DNA of 64,000 nt from assembly GCF_018728565.1 (NCBI RefSeq), contig NZ_JACSOI010000001.1, positions 868,001 to 932,000 on the forward strand, in the 5' to 3' direction. Within the stretch, counting starts at the first letter, position 1; each line of letters opens with the position of its first letter. Below the pieces are notes generated by a model. It saw only the letters and a list, made by a program, of their open reading frames with translations. It did not search any database and was not told the origin of the DNA. A program made the translations under genes and the position numbers. Positions 52,334 to 61,762 of the stretch are shown in pieces. Source of the stretch: Zobellia russellii. Its GTDB lineage: Bacteria > Bacteroidota > Bacteroidia > Flavobacteriales > Flavobacteriaceae.

Positions 52334-55305
52334 TATAAGGCACTGGTTTTAGGGTTTTCGGAATATCTGGGGTCTTCAATGATTGCTTGGTGGTACATGC
52401 TGATAACCTCAATAGTAACACATTCAAATTCTTCGGTTATTTTACCGGTTATAGAATAAATACCTTTTCCCCTAAAAGGGAATTTTGCGGCTATGGGAGG
52501 AAAGTGAACGGTATCTATAAAATCACCGTTCCTATCTAGAAAAGTTCCAAAATGCATTGATTTTCCGTTTGAAGTTGAAGTGTTTTTTGTAGCTACTAAA
52601 TAACCTTCAATTGTAACTACCCGATTTTTATAATGAAGTAATTGGTTTGCTTTTAAGGTGTTTTCTTTAGGATTTGCCAGCAAATCGAAAGGGTTGCATA
52701 AGGGAAACCCCAACAGCTCATATTCATCAAATGCATTTTCTAATTCTGAAGTTTTTAGCTCTGGGGTTTTGTAGGATATTTTTTTAGATTGAAAAAGGGT
52801 AGGAACATGCTCTTCCTTTGGGGCTTTGCTCGTTTGTAAATAGGCGGCCCAGAGAAGTTCTCTTTTGTTTTTTCCGGTAAAACGGAATGCATTAATTTTA
52901 ATAAGTATGGCAATTTGCTCTACTGAAACAGGAACTCTATCAACAAAATTATCCAAGCTTTTGAAAGGGCCATAGCGGGCTCTGTTTGCGCATATTTTTT
53001 CTATAGTTTGGGTTTCTAGGCTCCTTAGAAAACCAAATCCAAGGTAGAGGGTATTCTTCATAATAGTGGTCAGATACTCACTTTGGTTGATGCATGGAGC
53101 TTGGACGATACCTCCGTGCATTTTTGCTTCATGAACGTAAAGTTCACGGCTATAGAATCCGCCGCCATTGTTGAGCGTTGCCACCATATATTCTAGGGGG
53201 TAGTACGCTTTTAAGAACAGGCTCTGGTAACTTTCTACGGCATATGAAGCAGAATGTCCTTTGGCAAAAGCATACCCGGCAAAGCTTTCAATTTGGCGCC
53301 ATATATCACTTGTAACAGCATCAGCTTTACCATCGGCCTTACAATTATCAAAAAATTGTTGTTTTACTTTTAAGAATTCATCTCGCGACCGGAATTTACC
53401 GGACATGCCACGGCGTAGTGTATCTGCTTCATGAAGTTTCAGTCTCCCAAAATAATGTGCTACTTTAATAACATCTTCTTGATAAACCATGACCCCAAAA
53501 GTTTCGGGCATGATATTCAATAGCACAGGATGAGCATCTTTTCTTCGTTCAGGATATCGGTAACGTAAAATGTATTCACGCATCATTCCCGATTTTGCCA
53601 CACCGGGCCTAATAACGGAACTAGCAGCCACCAAGCCCAAATAATCATCTACCTGCAGCTTTTTTAAAAGCATTCGCATGGCGGGAGATTCTACATAAAA
53701 GCATCCTATGGCCTTGGCGTTTTTTAAAAGGTATTTAATGCGCTTGTCCTCTTTGAACCGTTTAATGTTATGAATATCTATGGGCTTTTGAAGGGGATGG
53801 TTCTTCCTTACAATTTCAACGGCATCTTTTATTTTTCCCAGACCGCGCTGACTCAAAATATCAAACTTGTATAATCTAATATCTTCTGCCGCTACCATGT
53901 CTATTTGTGCAGTGGCAAAACCTTTGGGAGGCATAAATGTGGCACAATAGCTATGAATGGGTTCTTCGGAAATTAAAACGCCTCCGGCATGAATACCTAA
54001 GTAGTTTGGGAAGCCTTGTATATATTGACTGTATTTTAAAACCAGTTGAGATAAATTATCCAGTTGGTTAAAATTGAATTTTCCTTTGGTAAGTATATCT
54101 ATTTCCGACTTTGGTAACCCAAAAACTTTTCCCAGTTCACGTACGGACGCCTTGAATTTAAAGGTGTTATAAACGGTTATAAGAGAAGTGTTCTTAAATT
54201 GTTTGAACATAAATTGAGTAATATCGTCCCTATCGGACCAAGAGAAATCAATGTCAAAATCAGGTGGATTTCTACGATGTATATTTATAAAGCGTTCAAA
54301 ATAAAGATCAAGCTCTATTGGGTCTACATCGGTTATGCGTAAAAGGTATGCTATAATACTATTGGCCCCACTACCACGGCCCACATAGAAATACCCTTTG
54401 CTGCGTGCGTATTTTAAGATTTTCCAATTGATCAGAAAATAGGAGACAAATCCTTTTTCTTTAATGATGGCCAATTCTTTGTCTATACGGGTATAAATCT
54501 GCGGAGCTGCATTTTTATAACGATATGGAATACCTTGGTGGGCTAATTTTTGAAGGAATCGAAAATCCAACTCCTCATTGTTAGAGTATGCACGCTGGTT
54601 CTTTGGTTTGGTTTCGGAGAAATCAAATTTAATGTTACAATTATTTAGTAATCGTAATGTGTTTTCTAGTATCTCCGGAAAATCAATGTGAATAAGTTTG
54701 ATTTTATCTTCGGATAAAAATTGATCTGTCTCTTGGCCTTGTTCATGTACGGGCAACTTGCTCAATAACGTATTATTGTCAATGGCCCTTAATAGACGAT
54801 GGGTATTAAATCCCCTTTTACTTTGAAAAGACACGGTATGGAGTAGTACCAAACGGTCTTTGTTAATGCTCTGTTTTGAAAACTTTAAGCCATTTAATTG
54901 TTTTAAGGAAATTCCTAAATACTCATTTTGCTTTAGCTTATAATTTCTTGCCTTTTCAAAAGGATAGATTATATAGCTGTTTTCAATTTCAATAGGTCTT
55001 TCAGGTATGGCTAGACCAGGTTGGTGTAAAAAAGAGGACAGATAAGAGTTGATGTTTTTATAACCTTTATTGTTTTTTGCAAGGAGGATAAATTGCTGAC
55101 TGGCACCATTTCTAAAATCAACTCCTAGGATAGGTCTTATACCATATTTAGGGGCTAAACGGACAAAATCAAGACCGGCGGAAGTATTGTTAATATCCGT
55201 TAACGCTAAAGTCTTACAGCCGTTTTGGGCGGCTAAACTTAGAAGTTCGTCAGTTTTGATGGTACCGTACCTAAGACTATAATATGTATGGCAGTTTAGA
55301 TACAT
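52333..55305 (-). CDS. DnaE-like DNA polymerase III alpha subunit (error-prone type)
   Basis: This 990-residue C-family polymerase is shorter than replicative DnaE (about 1,160) and lacks the usual long C-terminal tau-binding part. A PHP domain (1-200) begins NCHTYYSLRYGT but has LTDINN in place of LTDHGN, so its metal site is probably inactive. The palm has GRGSGANSIIAYLL and the catalytic aspartates in PPDFDIDFSW. The fingers, with AFAKGHSASYA, and helix-hairpin-helix region follow. An OB fold (VVTIEGYLVATKNT) lies near the C-terminus. Linked to a Y-family polymerase, it corresponds to the DnaE2/ImuC-type partner of mutagenesis cassettes. Confidence 0.93.
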   Translation of the reverse strand: MYLNCHTYYSLRYGTIKTDELLSLAAQNGCKTLALTDINNTSAGLDFVRLAPKYGIRPILGVDFRNGASQQFILLAKNNKGYKNINSYLSSFLHQPGLAIPERPIEIENSYIIYPFEKARNYKLKQNEYLGISLKQLNGLKFSKQSINKDRLVLLHTVSFQSKRGFNTHRLLRAIDNNTLLSKLPVHEQGQETDQFLSEDKIKLIHIDFPEILENTLRLLNNCNIKFDFSETKPKNQRAYSNNEELDFRFLQKLAHQGIPYRYKNAAPQIYTRIDKELAIIKEKGFVSYFLINWKILKYARSKGYFYVGRGSGANSIIAYLLRITDVDPIELDLYFERFINIHRRNPPDFDIDFSWSDRDDITQFMFKQFKNTSLITVYNTFKFKASVRELGKVFGLPKSEIDILTKGKFNFNQLDNLSQLVLKYSQYIQGFPNYLGIHAGGVLISEEPIHSYCATFMPPKGFATAQIDMVAAEDIRLYKFDILSQRGLGKIKDAVEIVRKNHPLQKPIDIHNIKRFKEDKRIKYLLKNAKAIGCFYVESPAMRMLLKKLQVDDYLGLVAASSVIRPGVAKSGMMREYILRYRYPERRKDAHPVLLNIMPETFGVMVYQEDVIKVAHYFGRLKLHEADTLRRGMSGKFRSRDEFLKVKQQFFDNCKADGKADAVTSDIWRQIESFAGYAFAKGHSASYAVESYQSLFLKAYYPLEYMVATLNNGGGFYSRELYVHEAKMHGGIVQAPCINQSEYLTTIMKNTLYLGFGFLRSLETQTIEKICANRARYGPFKSLDNFVDRVPVSVEQIAILIKINAFRFTGKNKRELLWAAYLQTSKAPKEEHVPTLFQSKKISYKTPELKTSELENAFDEYELLGFPLCNPFDLLANPKENTLKANQLLHYKNRVVTIEGYLVATKNTSTSNGKSMHFGTFLDRNGDFIDTVHFPPIAAKFPFRGKGIYSITGKITEEFECVTIEVISMYHQAIIEDPRYSENPKTSAL

Positions 55306-55615
55306 ATATTATGGGTCTTTATAGTTTTTTTATACCCAATTGAAGCCGATTCAATAGTTTGCGAGAATGTATAAGGGGTAAGTTGTGGACGAAAAATTTG
55401 CATAGCTATCCTTATAAAAGTGGAATAGCTAATTTATGGAATATTTCCTTTTATTTGGATTATATCCATAATTTGATTGTGTTAAAATTTAAAGCTAAAT
55501 ATGGTTGTAGGGTATAAGTTATTTGAAAGTGATTCAGTTTGTGAGTGAAAAAAGAGAACAAAAAAAGGCCTTGACTTCTTTGTCAAGGCCTTTTTAAACA
55601 CTTAAAATATAATTT
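55306..55615. other. 310-bp intergenic region upstream of dnaE-like gene
   Basis: No gene seen. It holds an imperfect inverted repeat, TAGCTATCC (55403-55411) against GGAATAGCTA (55422-55431), about 100 bp before the polymerase ATG, which may be a damage-responsive operator. It also holds the terminator of the maltose-type susCD operon at 55562-55595. I could not identify a clear LexA-like box or a TAnnTTTG promoter. Confidence 0.5.
55562..55595 (-). terminator. Strong symmetric terminator after the second susD
   Basis: A 14-bp perfect stem, AAAAAGGCCTTGAC / GTCAAGGCCTTTTT, with a six-base loop, lies just after the susD stop at 55616. It has a T run in either direction. The AAGGCCTTG core is also used in the terminator at 51061. 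Confidence 0.92.
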
Positions 55616-57190
55616 CTAGTACCCTGGATTTTGTACTAGATTTGGATTAGATAGAATTGCAGTCTCCGGTATAGGGTAGAGATTTGTATTTTCATCTCCA
55701 CTAACTTCCTTAAGGCTCCAAGGAGAAGTGAATTGTCCAAATCTAACTAAATCATTTCTTCTCCAGTACTCTATAAATAATTCTCTTCCTCTTTCAGCAA
55801 GTAGTTCTTCTTCACTTACAGATGTTAAGTCAGGAGTATCAGTTCTTTTTTGCCTTAGCTCATTAACTACTCCTGTAATATCATTCCCCATGCGCATCAT
55901 AGCTTCTGCTCTCATCAAATGAGCATCTGCATAACGGAACATAATTTGATGTCTTCTAAATGAGTTGTTTTGGTTTTCTTCATCAGTAGGGTCAAATGGG
56001 TGATATTTAATTACTCGTACCCCTTCTACTTCAGTATTACCTACTAGGGCAGGGATTTCTTTGGTGAAATTCAAAGGTGCACCTTGGCGATTGGTAAGTG
56101 GGGTGCCATCTTCATTATACTGTTGACCAATTAAAAAGCCGTAACCAATACCTAAGTTCTGATTGTTTGCTGTTGTGGCATCAGGAACAAAACCTCTTCG
56201 TTCTTCCTGACCATCGCCTACGTAGTTGGTATTTTCAGCTCCTTCAAAACTATTATAGAAATCAGAAAGAGTAGTAAATCCGTTCCATCCACCACCTTCG
56301 TTGTCAGGTGAATTTTGGTTGTAATGAAGCGTATTCCATATTCTTCCTCCAATCTCACTATTTAAATGCCAAATAGTTTCGGTATCGTCCGTAGGTTCAA
56401 AAATTTGAAAATAACCTTCTTGTATGGCAAAACCTTTTGCTTCAATTGCGTCTACAGCATCTATGACTTTTTGCATATCGGCAGCATCAAAAGTGCCTGT
56501 ACCTTTATAAACAGCAGCGTTTAAATAAAGTTTGGCCAATAAAAAGTTAGCCGCTTCTTGTGTTGCTTTCCCAGTATTGTCAACACCTGGTGTTACTGAC
56601 GGTAAGTTAGGCAAGGCATCAAGTATATCTGTCACAATAAAATCAAAAGCTTCTGTTCGGCTCATAACCATTGGATTAACATCTGGTCCTTCGTCTACAC
56701 CTCTAAAAGGAACAGAGCCAAAAAGATCTACAACAAAAAACATGTTGAACGCACGAAGAAACTTTGCTTCTGCAACAACTGATGCTGATGGATTGCTTTC
56801 AATGATTTCTGTAGCTCTAAAAATGTTTTGATTCAAATTGTTCCATGAGTTTTTCACAAATAGGTGGGAAGTAGTCCAAGTATGTGTGTGCAATTGTCTC
56901 CAAATACCGTTGTCACCCCAGTCGGTTCCTCTAGTGGGAACCAAGAGTTCATCTGTAGCCACTTCAGAAAGTGCATACATGTTTTCTTGGCCCTGGAAAT
57001 CTCCTCCAACTTTATTGTAAAGATCGCTAAGTGAAGACTCTGGATCACTTAAGCCTGTAAATCCTGTTGACCCAGAATCTTCGCTTATTAAAGAATCTGT
57101 CTCTTCTATTTCAAGATCGGTACAAGAGACCGCTAGAGCCATCGTCAATACCGAAAATAACATTGGGGTTATTTGTATATTTATTTTCAT
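55616..57190 (-). CDS. SusD/RagB-family lipoprotein of the alpha-glucan locus
   Basis: This is a 524-residue surface lipoprotein: signal MKINIQITPMLFSVLTMALA, lipobox AVSC, then an acidic segment (TDLEIEETDSLISEDSG) that fits the surface-export signal. SusD features include the helices around VVAEAKFLRAFNMFFVVDLF and ANFLLAKLYLNAAVY, and the C-terminal ELRQKRTDTPDL and RGRELFIEYWRRNDLVRFGQ. It follows susC after 10 bp. Since the locus carries a GH65 phosphorylase and beta-phosphoglucomutase, starch or maltodextrin binding is likely. No SusE/F gene follows in this window before the terminator. Confidence 0.94.
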   Translation of the reverse strand: MKINIQITPMLFSVLTMALAVSCTDLEIEETDSLISEDSGSTGFTGLSDPESSLSDLYNKVGGDFQGQENMYALSEVATDELLVPTRGTDWGDNGIWRQLHTHTWTTSHLFVKNSWNNLNQNIFRATEIIESNPSASVVAEAKFLRAFNMFFVVDLFGSVPFRGVDEGPDVNPMVMSRTEAFDFIVTDILDALPNLPSVTPGVDNTGKATQEAANFLLAKLYLNAAVYKGTGTFDAADMQKVIDAVDAIEAKGFAIQEGYFQIFEPTDDTETIWHLNSEIGGRIWNTLHYNQNSPDNEGGGWNGFTTLSDFYNSFEGAENTNYVGDGQEERRGFVPDATTANNQNLGIGYGFLIGQQYNEDGTPLTNRQGAPLNFTKEIPALVGNTEVEGVRVIKYHPFDPTDEENQNNSFRRHQIMFRYADAHLMRAEAMMRMGNDITGVVNELRQKRTDTPDLTSVSEEELLAERGRELFIEYWRRNDLVRFGQFTSPWSLKEVSGDENTNLYPIPETAILSNPNLVQNPGY

Positions 57191-57200
57191 ATCAATTTTT

Positions 57201-60200
57201 TTAAAAAGTTACATTGATTCCAACGGTCAAAGTTCTAGGTCGTGGAAAAGAACTATAGTCAATACCGGCTATTGGCAAGCCGTTTAGTAGGTCATCACCT
57301 GCAGGGCTTACGCTAACTTCTGGGTCAAGACCACTGTAGTCAGTAATTACAAATAGGTTTTGTGCGTTTAGGCTTAGTCTCATAGAGTCAAAACAACCTT
57401 CTCCTGAAAGAGGCACATTGTAACCTATAGAGGCATTTTGAAGTCTCACAAAATCACCTTTTTCTAAGAATCTAGTTGAAACCGAAGCTTCTGCAAAACG
57501 TCCTTCTTCTCCAGCAAGCGCAACAACATCTTGAGTTACATTGTTTCCACTGCCTATAGCACCACCGGTAAAGAAGGCATTAGCCGTGTTGTTGTAAATG
57601 TAGTTGCCAAACTGACCGTTAAAGTATAGAGAAGCATCCCAGTTTTTGTAATTTAAACTGGTTGAAAAACCTCCAGTAATATCAGGTAAAGCGCTTTTGC
57701 CGACAAATTTTTGGTTATCGTTTCCACCTTCATGAACAGGGTTTCCGTTTTCGTCAAAACCAACGAATTCCCGTAAGTAGAAAGAAAATAAAGGTTGTCC
57801 TGAAGCTAAACGTTGAGAAAATGCATTTGAAAGACCTGCACCACGTATCGTTCCTGCGGCAATTTCACCATCAAAATCTTGTATTTCATTCTTGTTGTAA
57901 GCAACATTGAACCCAGCGGACCAGTTAAAATCCTCGGTTTGTACAAAATCATAGTTCAATGCAAATTCTACCCCTTGGTTAAGAACTAAAGCATCTAAGT
58001 TTTGAAAGAATGTTGGTTGTGGGGATGGTTGTGCCGCTTCAATATTTAAAAGAAGGTCTTTGGTCTCTTTTCGGTAAAAGTCAATACTTCCGTTTAATCT
58101 ATCATTGGCAAAACCAAAGTCAAGACCTACACCATATTGAGTGGTTTCTTCCCATTTCAAATCCGGATTTGCAAATTCAACTGTTGTAATACCTGGTATG
58201 TTGATTTCTCCAGCATCATTAATGCTTCCGTCAGAGTATCTTTCTCTTCTTACAAAACGTCCATAACCAAGACCGTCCTGGTTTCCTGTAATACCATAGT
58301 TTAACCTAAGTTTTAATGTAGACACTGCATCTCCAATAAAATCTTCCTCATTAATTTTCCAAGCAAAAGCTCCTGAAGGGAAAATACCATATTGGTTGTT
58401 GTCTCCAAATTTAGAAGAGCCATCTGCTCTTACTGTAGCTGTAAATAAATATTTGTTAGCTATGGTGTAATTAACTCTTGCAAAATAAGATTGCAGTTCA
58501 TCTGTGTTATCAAATGTATCAGCAAAAATTGAACTAACAGGAATAGATGCGTCACCTAAAAAGTCAGTCTCCGTTGTTGGAAACAATCTGTTTACAAAAA
58601 TACCATCTGCAATATTACTTGCATACCCGTATTGTTGGTAAGAACCGGAAATTCTAGATTCTAAAATGTCAGAAGCATTTGATAAGTCTCTGGCCATTGA
58701 ATTAAGGTCGGACGTAGCATATCCCCAGCCTTCTATATTTCTTCCTCTAACATTAAAATCTTGATAAGAAAAACCACCCAGTACATCTAGGGTTGAATTA
58801 GAAAATTCTTTCTTGTAGTTCAATGTAAGTTCAAAGAGTCTATTCTCATTGGTGAGGTCGTTTAAAGCACCACGGCCATTACCAGCTGCGCCTCTAGAAA
58901 CGTTAAACGAATTAGAACTTAATGAAGCTTCGCGTGTTGCATCTGCCTTGTCATAGCCTAGGGTAGCTTTCGCTGTCAACTCAGGGGTTATGTCATATGC
59001 TGCAGAGAAATTTGCTAAATAACGGTTAGTGTTATTTAAACTTTGCCAGTTGTTCAATAAGTTTAGAGGATTAATCCTGTCTCCAGGATTAAAGGTTGCA
59101 CTAGCGGGCCAAGTTGGGTTAGCTGAGTAAGCCGACCCTAAAAGGTCTCCTGTAGAACCTGCACTACCGCTTAATGGCGGTGCCTCATCATTTACACGTG
59201 AGATTGTACCTTGAAAATCAAGCTTTAATTTGTCTTCTAAAAATCTTTGAGAAATATTTAAACGACCAGTGATACGTTCTTGAGAAGATTTTTTTATAAC
59301 ACCAAATTGTTTCCCGTAATTAAAGGTAGCTCTTACGTTACCTGAGCCGTAATTACGTGAATAAGCCAAGTTGTTATTGGTAGAGGCAGAATTACGTGTT
59401 ACCAAACCTTGCCAATCAGTATCGTTGCCAAAATCTGTGGCAGATCCTCCAAAAGCATCTACGGCAGATAGAAATTGACGTCTGTTAAGTAAATCATATT
59501 CTTCTGCAGGTTCTGAAAAACTTAAGTCCGAAGAGAACTCCCATGTTCCTCCTTCAGCACCACCTCTTCCACTCTTTGTAGTTATGATTACAACACCATT
59601 GGCACCTCTTGAACCATAAATTGCGGTAGCGGAAGCATCTTTTAAAACACTCATGCTTTCAATATCATTAGGGTTTAAGAAGCTTAGAGGATTTCTAGCA
59701 GAACTAGAGCCTACACCAATATTAGTTCCTTCTGAAGAAGTATCTCCAGATGGTAATGGTACACCATCTACAACAAATAAAGGGTTGTTGTTTGATCTTA
59801 CGGACGATGTTCCTCTAATACGGATAGAGACTCCGGATCCGGGTTCTCCACTTCCTTGGGAAATTTGAACACCGGCCGTCTTACCTTGTATTAACTGTTC
59901 AGGTGAGGAAATCACACCTTTGTTAAAGTCTTCGGAAGTAACGGAGGCTACAGAGCCTGTAGCATCCTTTACGGTAGTAGAGCCATAACCAATTATTACT
60001 ACTTCGTCCAAAGCTTGGGCATCTTCTTGCAATGTTACGTTAATAGTAGATTGGCCATTTACCGGTATTTCCTGAGAGGCAAAGCCAATGTAGCTGAATA
60101 CCAATGTGGCGTCTTCGGGAACGTTGCTCAATGCATAATTTCCGTCAAAGTCCGTTTGTGCGCCAGTAGTTGTACCTTTAATGACAATACTTGCTCCCGG

Positions 60201-60311
60201 CAAAGGACCGCTTGCATCGGAAACAGTTCCTGATACATCTTGTGCCTGTGCTATGCCAAAGCTTAAAAAAGCCGCAACCATAATCAGGTTTTTTAGTAGC
60301 ATGATCTTCAT
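57201..60311 (-). CDS. SusC/RagA-family TonB-linked transporter of the alpha-glucan locus
   Basis: This is a 1,036-residue barrel. A signal peptide (about 1-23, ending IAQAQ) and a CarboxypepD_reg-like domain (about 25-110, GPLPGASIVIKG) come first. The SusC signature (VVIIGYGSTTVKDATGSVA) and plug (VSIRIRGTSSVRSNNNPLFV, SVLKDASATAIYGSRGANGV) lead to the barrel, which ends in RTLTVGINVTF. An ATG three codons in (MLLKNLIM) is an alternative start. A LacI-type operator lies about 95 bp upstream. It forms one operon with susD and faces the lacI-pgmB-GH65 operon, so malto-oligosaccharide import is the likely role. Confidence 0.94.
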   Translation of the reverse strand: MKIMLLKNLIMVAAFLSFGIAQAQDVSGTVSDASGPLPGASIVIKGTTTGAQTDFDGNYALSNVPEDATLVFSYIGFASQEIPVNGQSTINVTLQEDAQALDEVVIIGYGSTTVKDATGSVASVTSEDFNKGVISSPEQLIQGKTAGVQISQGSGEPGSGVSIRIRGTSSVRSNNNPLFVVDGVPLPSGDTSSEGTNIGVGSSSARNPLSFLNPNDIESMSVLKDASATAIYGSRGANGVVIITTKSGRGGAEGGTWEFSSDLSFSEPAEEYDLLNRRQFLSAVDAFGGSATDFGNDTDWQGLVTRNSASTNNNLAYSRNYGSGNVRATFNYGKQFGVIKKSSQERITGRLNISQRFLEDKLKLDFQGTISRVNDEAPPLSGSAGSTGDLLGSAYSANPTWPASATFNPGDRINPLNLLNNWQSLNNTNRYLANFSAAYDITPELTAKATLGYDKADATREASLSSNSFNVSRGAAGNGRGALNDLTNENRLFELTLNYKKEFSNSTLDVLGGFSYQDFNVRGRNIEGWGYATSDLNSMARDLSNASDILESRISGSYQQYGYASNIADGIFVNRLFPTTETDFLGDASIPVSSIFADTFDNTDELQSYFARVNYTIANKYLFTATVRADGSSKFGDNNQYGIFPSGAFAWKINEEDFIGDAVSTLKLRLNYGITGNQDGLGYGRFVRRERYSDGSINDAGEINIPGITTVEFANPDLKWEETTQYGVGLDFGFANDRLNGSIDFYRKETKDLLLNIEAAQPSPQPTFFQNLDALVLNQGVEFALNYDFVQTEDFNWSAGFNVAYNKNEIQDFDGEIAAGTIRGAGLSNAFSQRLASGQPLFSFYLREFVGFDENGNPVHEGGNDNQKFVGKSALPDITGGFSTSLNYKNWDASLYFNGQFGNYIYNNTANAFFTGGAIGSGNNVTQDVVALAGEEGRFAEASVSTRFLEKGDFVRLQNASIGYNVPLSGEGCFDSMRLSLNAQNLFVITDYSGLDPEVSVSPAGDDLLNGLPIAGIDYSSFPRPRTLTVGINVTF

Positions 60312-60352
60312 AAATGAGATGTTTTAAGTTGAGTTTAATTATAAAATAATGT

Positions 60353-60383
60353 TAAATGTATATAAAATTGGCCTTAAAACACA
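60353..60383 (-). promoter_or_regulatory. Candidate promoter of the alpha-glucan susCD operon
   Basis: On the minus strand TGTG (60380-60383), 19 bases, then TACATTTA (60353-60360), 7 of 8 to TAnnTTTG. The predicted start is about 35 bases before the ATG at 60311. Confidence 0.45.
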
Positions 60384-60405
60384 CGAACGGGCGCCTGCGA
60401 AAACT

Positions 60406-60421
60406 ACGAAAACGGTTTCGT
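60406..60421. promoter_or_regulatory. LacI-family operator
   Basis: ACGAAAACGGTTTCGT is a near-perfect 16-bp palindrome with the central CG typical of LacI/MalR-type operators. Its centre is about 67 bp upstream of the predicted susC start, a position that suits activation rather than blocking of RNA polymerase. Confidence 0.65.
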
Positions 60422-60594
60422 GTTAATAACTTTTATATAATTCGATTATAATAATTATAATATCGAATAAATATCAAATAAATAATAAGTGAAGGTTGAA
60501 ATCGGGGAATTGATATCTATTTCAAATATACAGTTTTTCTTTTTAATTAAAAAAGTGCTAAAATTACCTGTTAAACACCTGAGGTTGTTAAAAA

Positions 60595-60614
60595 AAATGA
60601 GAAGGTTCTCATTT
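60595..60614. promoter_or_regulatory. Perfect palindrome before the lacI-family gene
   Basis: The 9-bp arms AAATGAGAA / TTCTCATTT flank a central GG, 44 bp before the TTG start. It may be an autoregulatory operator or an mRNA hairpin. It does not look like the CG-centred operator nearby. Confidence 0.5.
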
Positions 60615-60657
60615 ACTCATTTTATAGTTTATTTTCACTATCCAAAAGTTATAAGAT

Positions 60658-61689
60658 TTGAAACGAAAGATTACTTTAAAACAAATTGCTAAAGAATTAG
60701 AGGTATCTATCTCCACGGTTTCAAAAGCGCTAAAAGATAGCGATGAGATAAGTGCTGACACCAAGCAAAAGGTAAAGGCCTTTGCAAAATTGTATAATTA
60801 CAGGCCCAATACTATAGCCTTAAGCCTTAAAAACAGAAAGACAAAGAATATAGGTGTTGTTATTCCAGATATAGTACATCATTTTTTCACTACGGTTTTT
60901 AGAGGTATTGAGAAGTGTGCCAATGAACATGGCTATAACGTGGTTGTATGTGTGTCTGATGAGTCGTACGAAAAAGAAGTGTTCAACATGGAACTTCTTG
61001 CCAATGGTAGTATAGACGGCTTTATTATGTCCGTTTCTGCGGAAACTCAGCAGAAGAATGACTTTAGCCACTTAAAAGAAGTAATGGAACAGGGTTTTCC
61101 GTTGGTTCTTTTTGATCGTGTCATTGATGAAATTAAGTGTGATAAAGTGGTGATGAACGATGAACAGATTGCTTACGATGCGACTGTGAAAATGTTGGCC
61201 GAAGGAAAGAAGAAAATAGCACTGGTAACTACTGAAAGTTATTTTAACGTTAGCGAAAAGAGGGCAGAAGGTTATAAAAGGGCCCTTCTGGACCATAACA
61301 TAGCCTATGATGAAAAGTTAACCTTAGTTTTGCCTTTTAAAGGAATAGAAGAGTCCTATATAGAGAACTTTGTTGAAAATGAAAGTTTTGATGGGGTGTT
61401 GTGTGTTAATGAAATTTTTGCAGTACTGTTTATGGGCGCAGCTCAAAAGAAGGGGCTTAAGATTCCAGAAGATGTTTCGGTAATTGGCTTTACGGACGGA
61501 CTTTTGTCCCGCTACTCCTCTCCAACATTAACAACTGTTGCCCAACACGGAGAGAAAATGGGAGAAAGGGCGACTGAGATGTTAATTGAAAAGCTTGAGA
61601 ACGAAATTGGTTTTGATGAAGAGGAAGTCTATAAAACAGAGGTTATAGAGGCAACTCTTCTAGAAAGAGGCTCTACTATAAATAAATAG
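60658..61689 (+). CDS. LacI-family transcriptional regulator (MalR-like)
   Basis: This 343-residue regulator has an N-terminal LacI helix-turn-helix (ITLKQIAKELEVSISTVSKA, about 4-24) with hinge (YNYRPNTIALSLKNRKTKNI) and a periplasmic-binding-protein-like effector domain (about 60-335; VVIPDIVHHFFTTVFRGIE, DVSVIGFTDG). A TTG start at 60658 is the only sensible one: an in-frame TAA lies two codons upstream and no ATG precedes the DNA-binding domain. It is divergent from susCD and precedes pgmB, so control by maltose or trehalose-like inducers is likely. Confidence 0.93.
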   Translation: MKRKITLKQIAKELEVSISTVSKALKDSDEISADTKQKVKAFAKLYNYRPNTIALSLKNRKTKNIGVVIPDIVHHFFTTVFRGIEKCANEHGYNVVVCVSDESYEKEVFNMELLANGSIDGFIMSVSAETQQKNDFSHLKEVMEQGFPLVLFDRVIDEIKCDKVVMNDEQIAYDATVKMLAEGKKKIALVTTESYFNVSEKRAEGYKRALLDHNIAYDEKLTLVLPFKGIEESYIENFVENESFDGVLCVNEIFAVLFMGAAQKKGLKIPEDVSVIGFTDGLLSRYSSPTLTTVAQHGEKMGERATEMLIEKLENEIGFDEEEVYKTEVIEATLLERGSTINK

Positions 61690-61762
61690 ATGTTGGTCCA
61701 ATACTGCTGGATTAATTTTTTAAGGAGTTACCTATTATTATAATCTAATACGTTGAAACTAT

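Larger units (their letters stand above)
60312..60657. other. 346-bp AT-rich divergent control region of the alpha-glucan locus
   Basis: No gene seen. It contains the susC promoter, a LacI-type operator at 60406-60421, an imperfect palindrome at 60571-60591 (TTAAACACCT / AGGTTGTTAA) and a perfect 20-bp palindrome at 60595-60614, followed by the TTG start of the regulator. The middle (about 60425-60490) is almost pure A/T. Confidence 0.7.
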
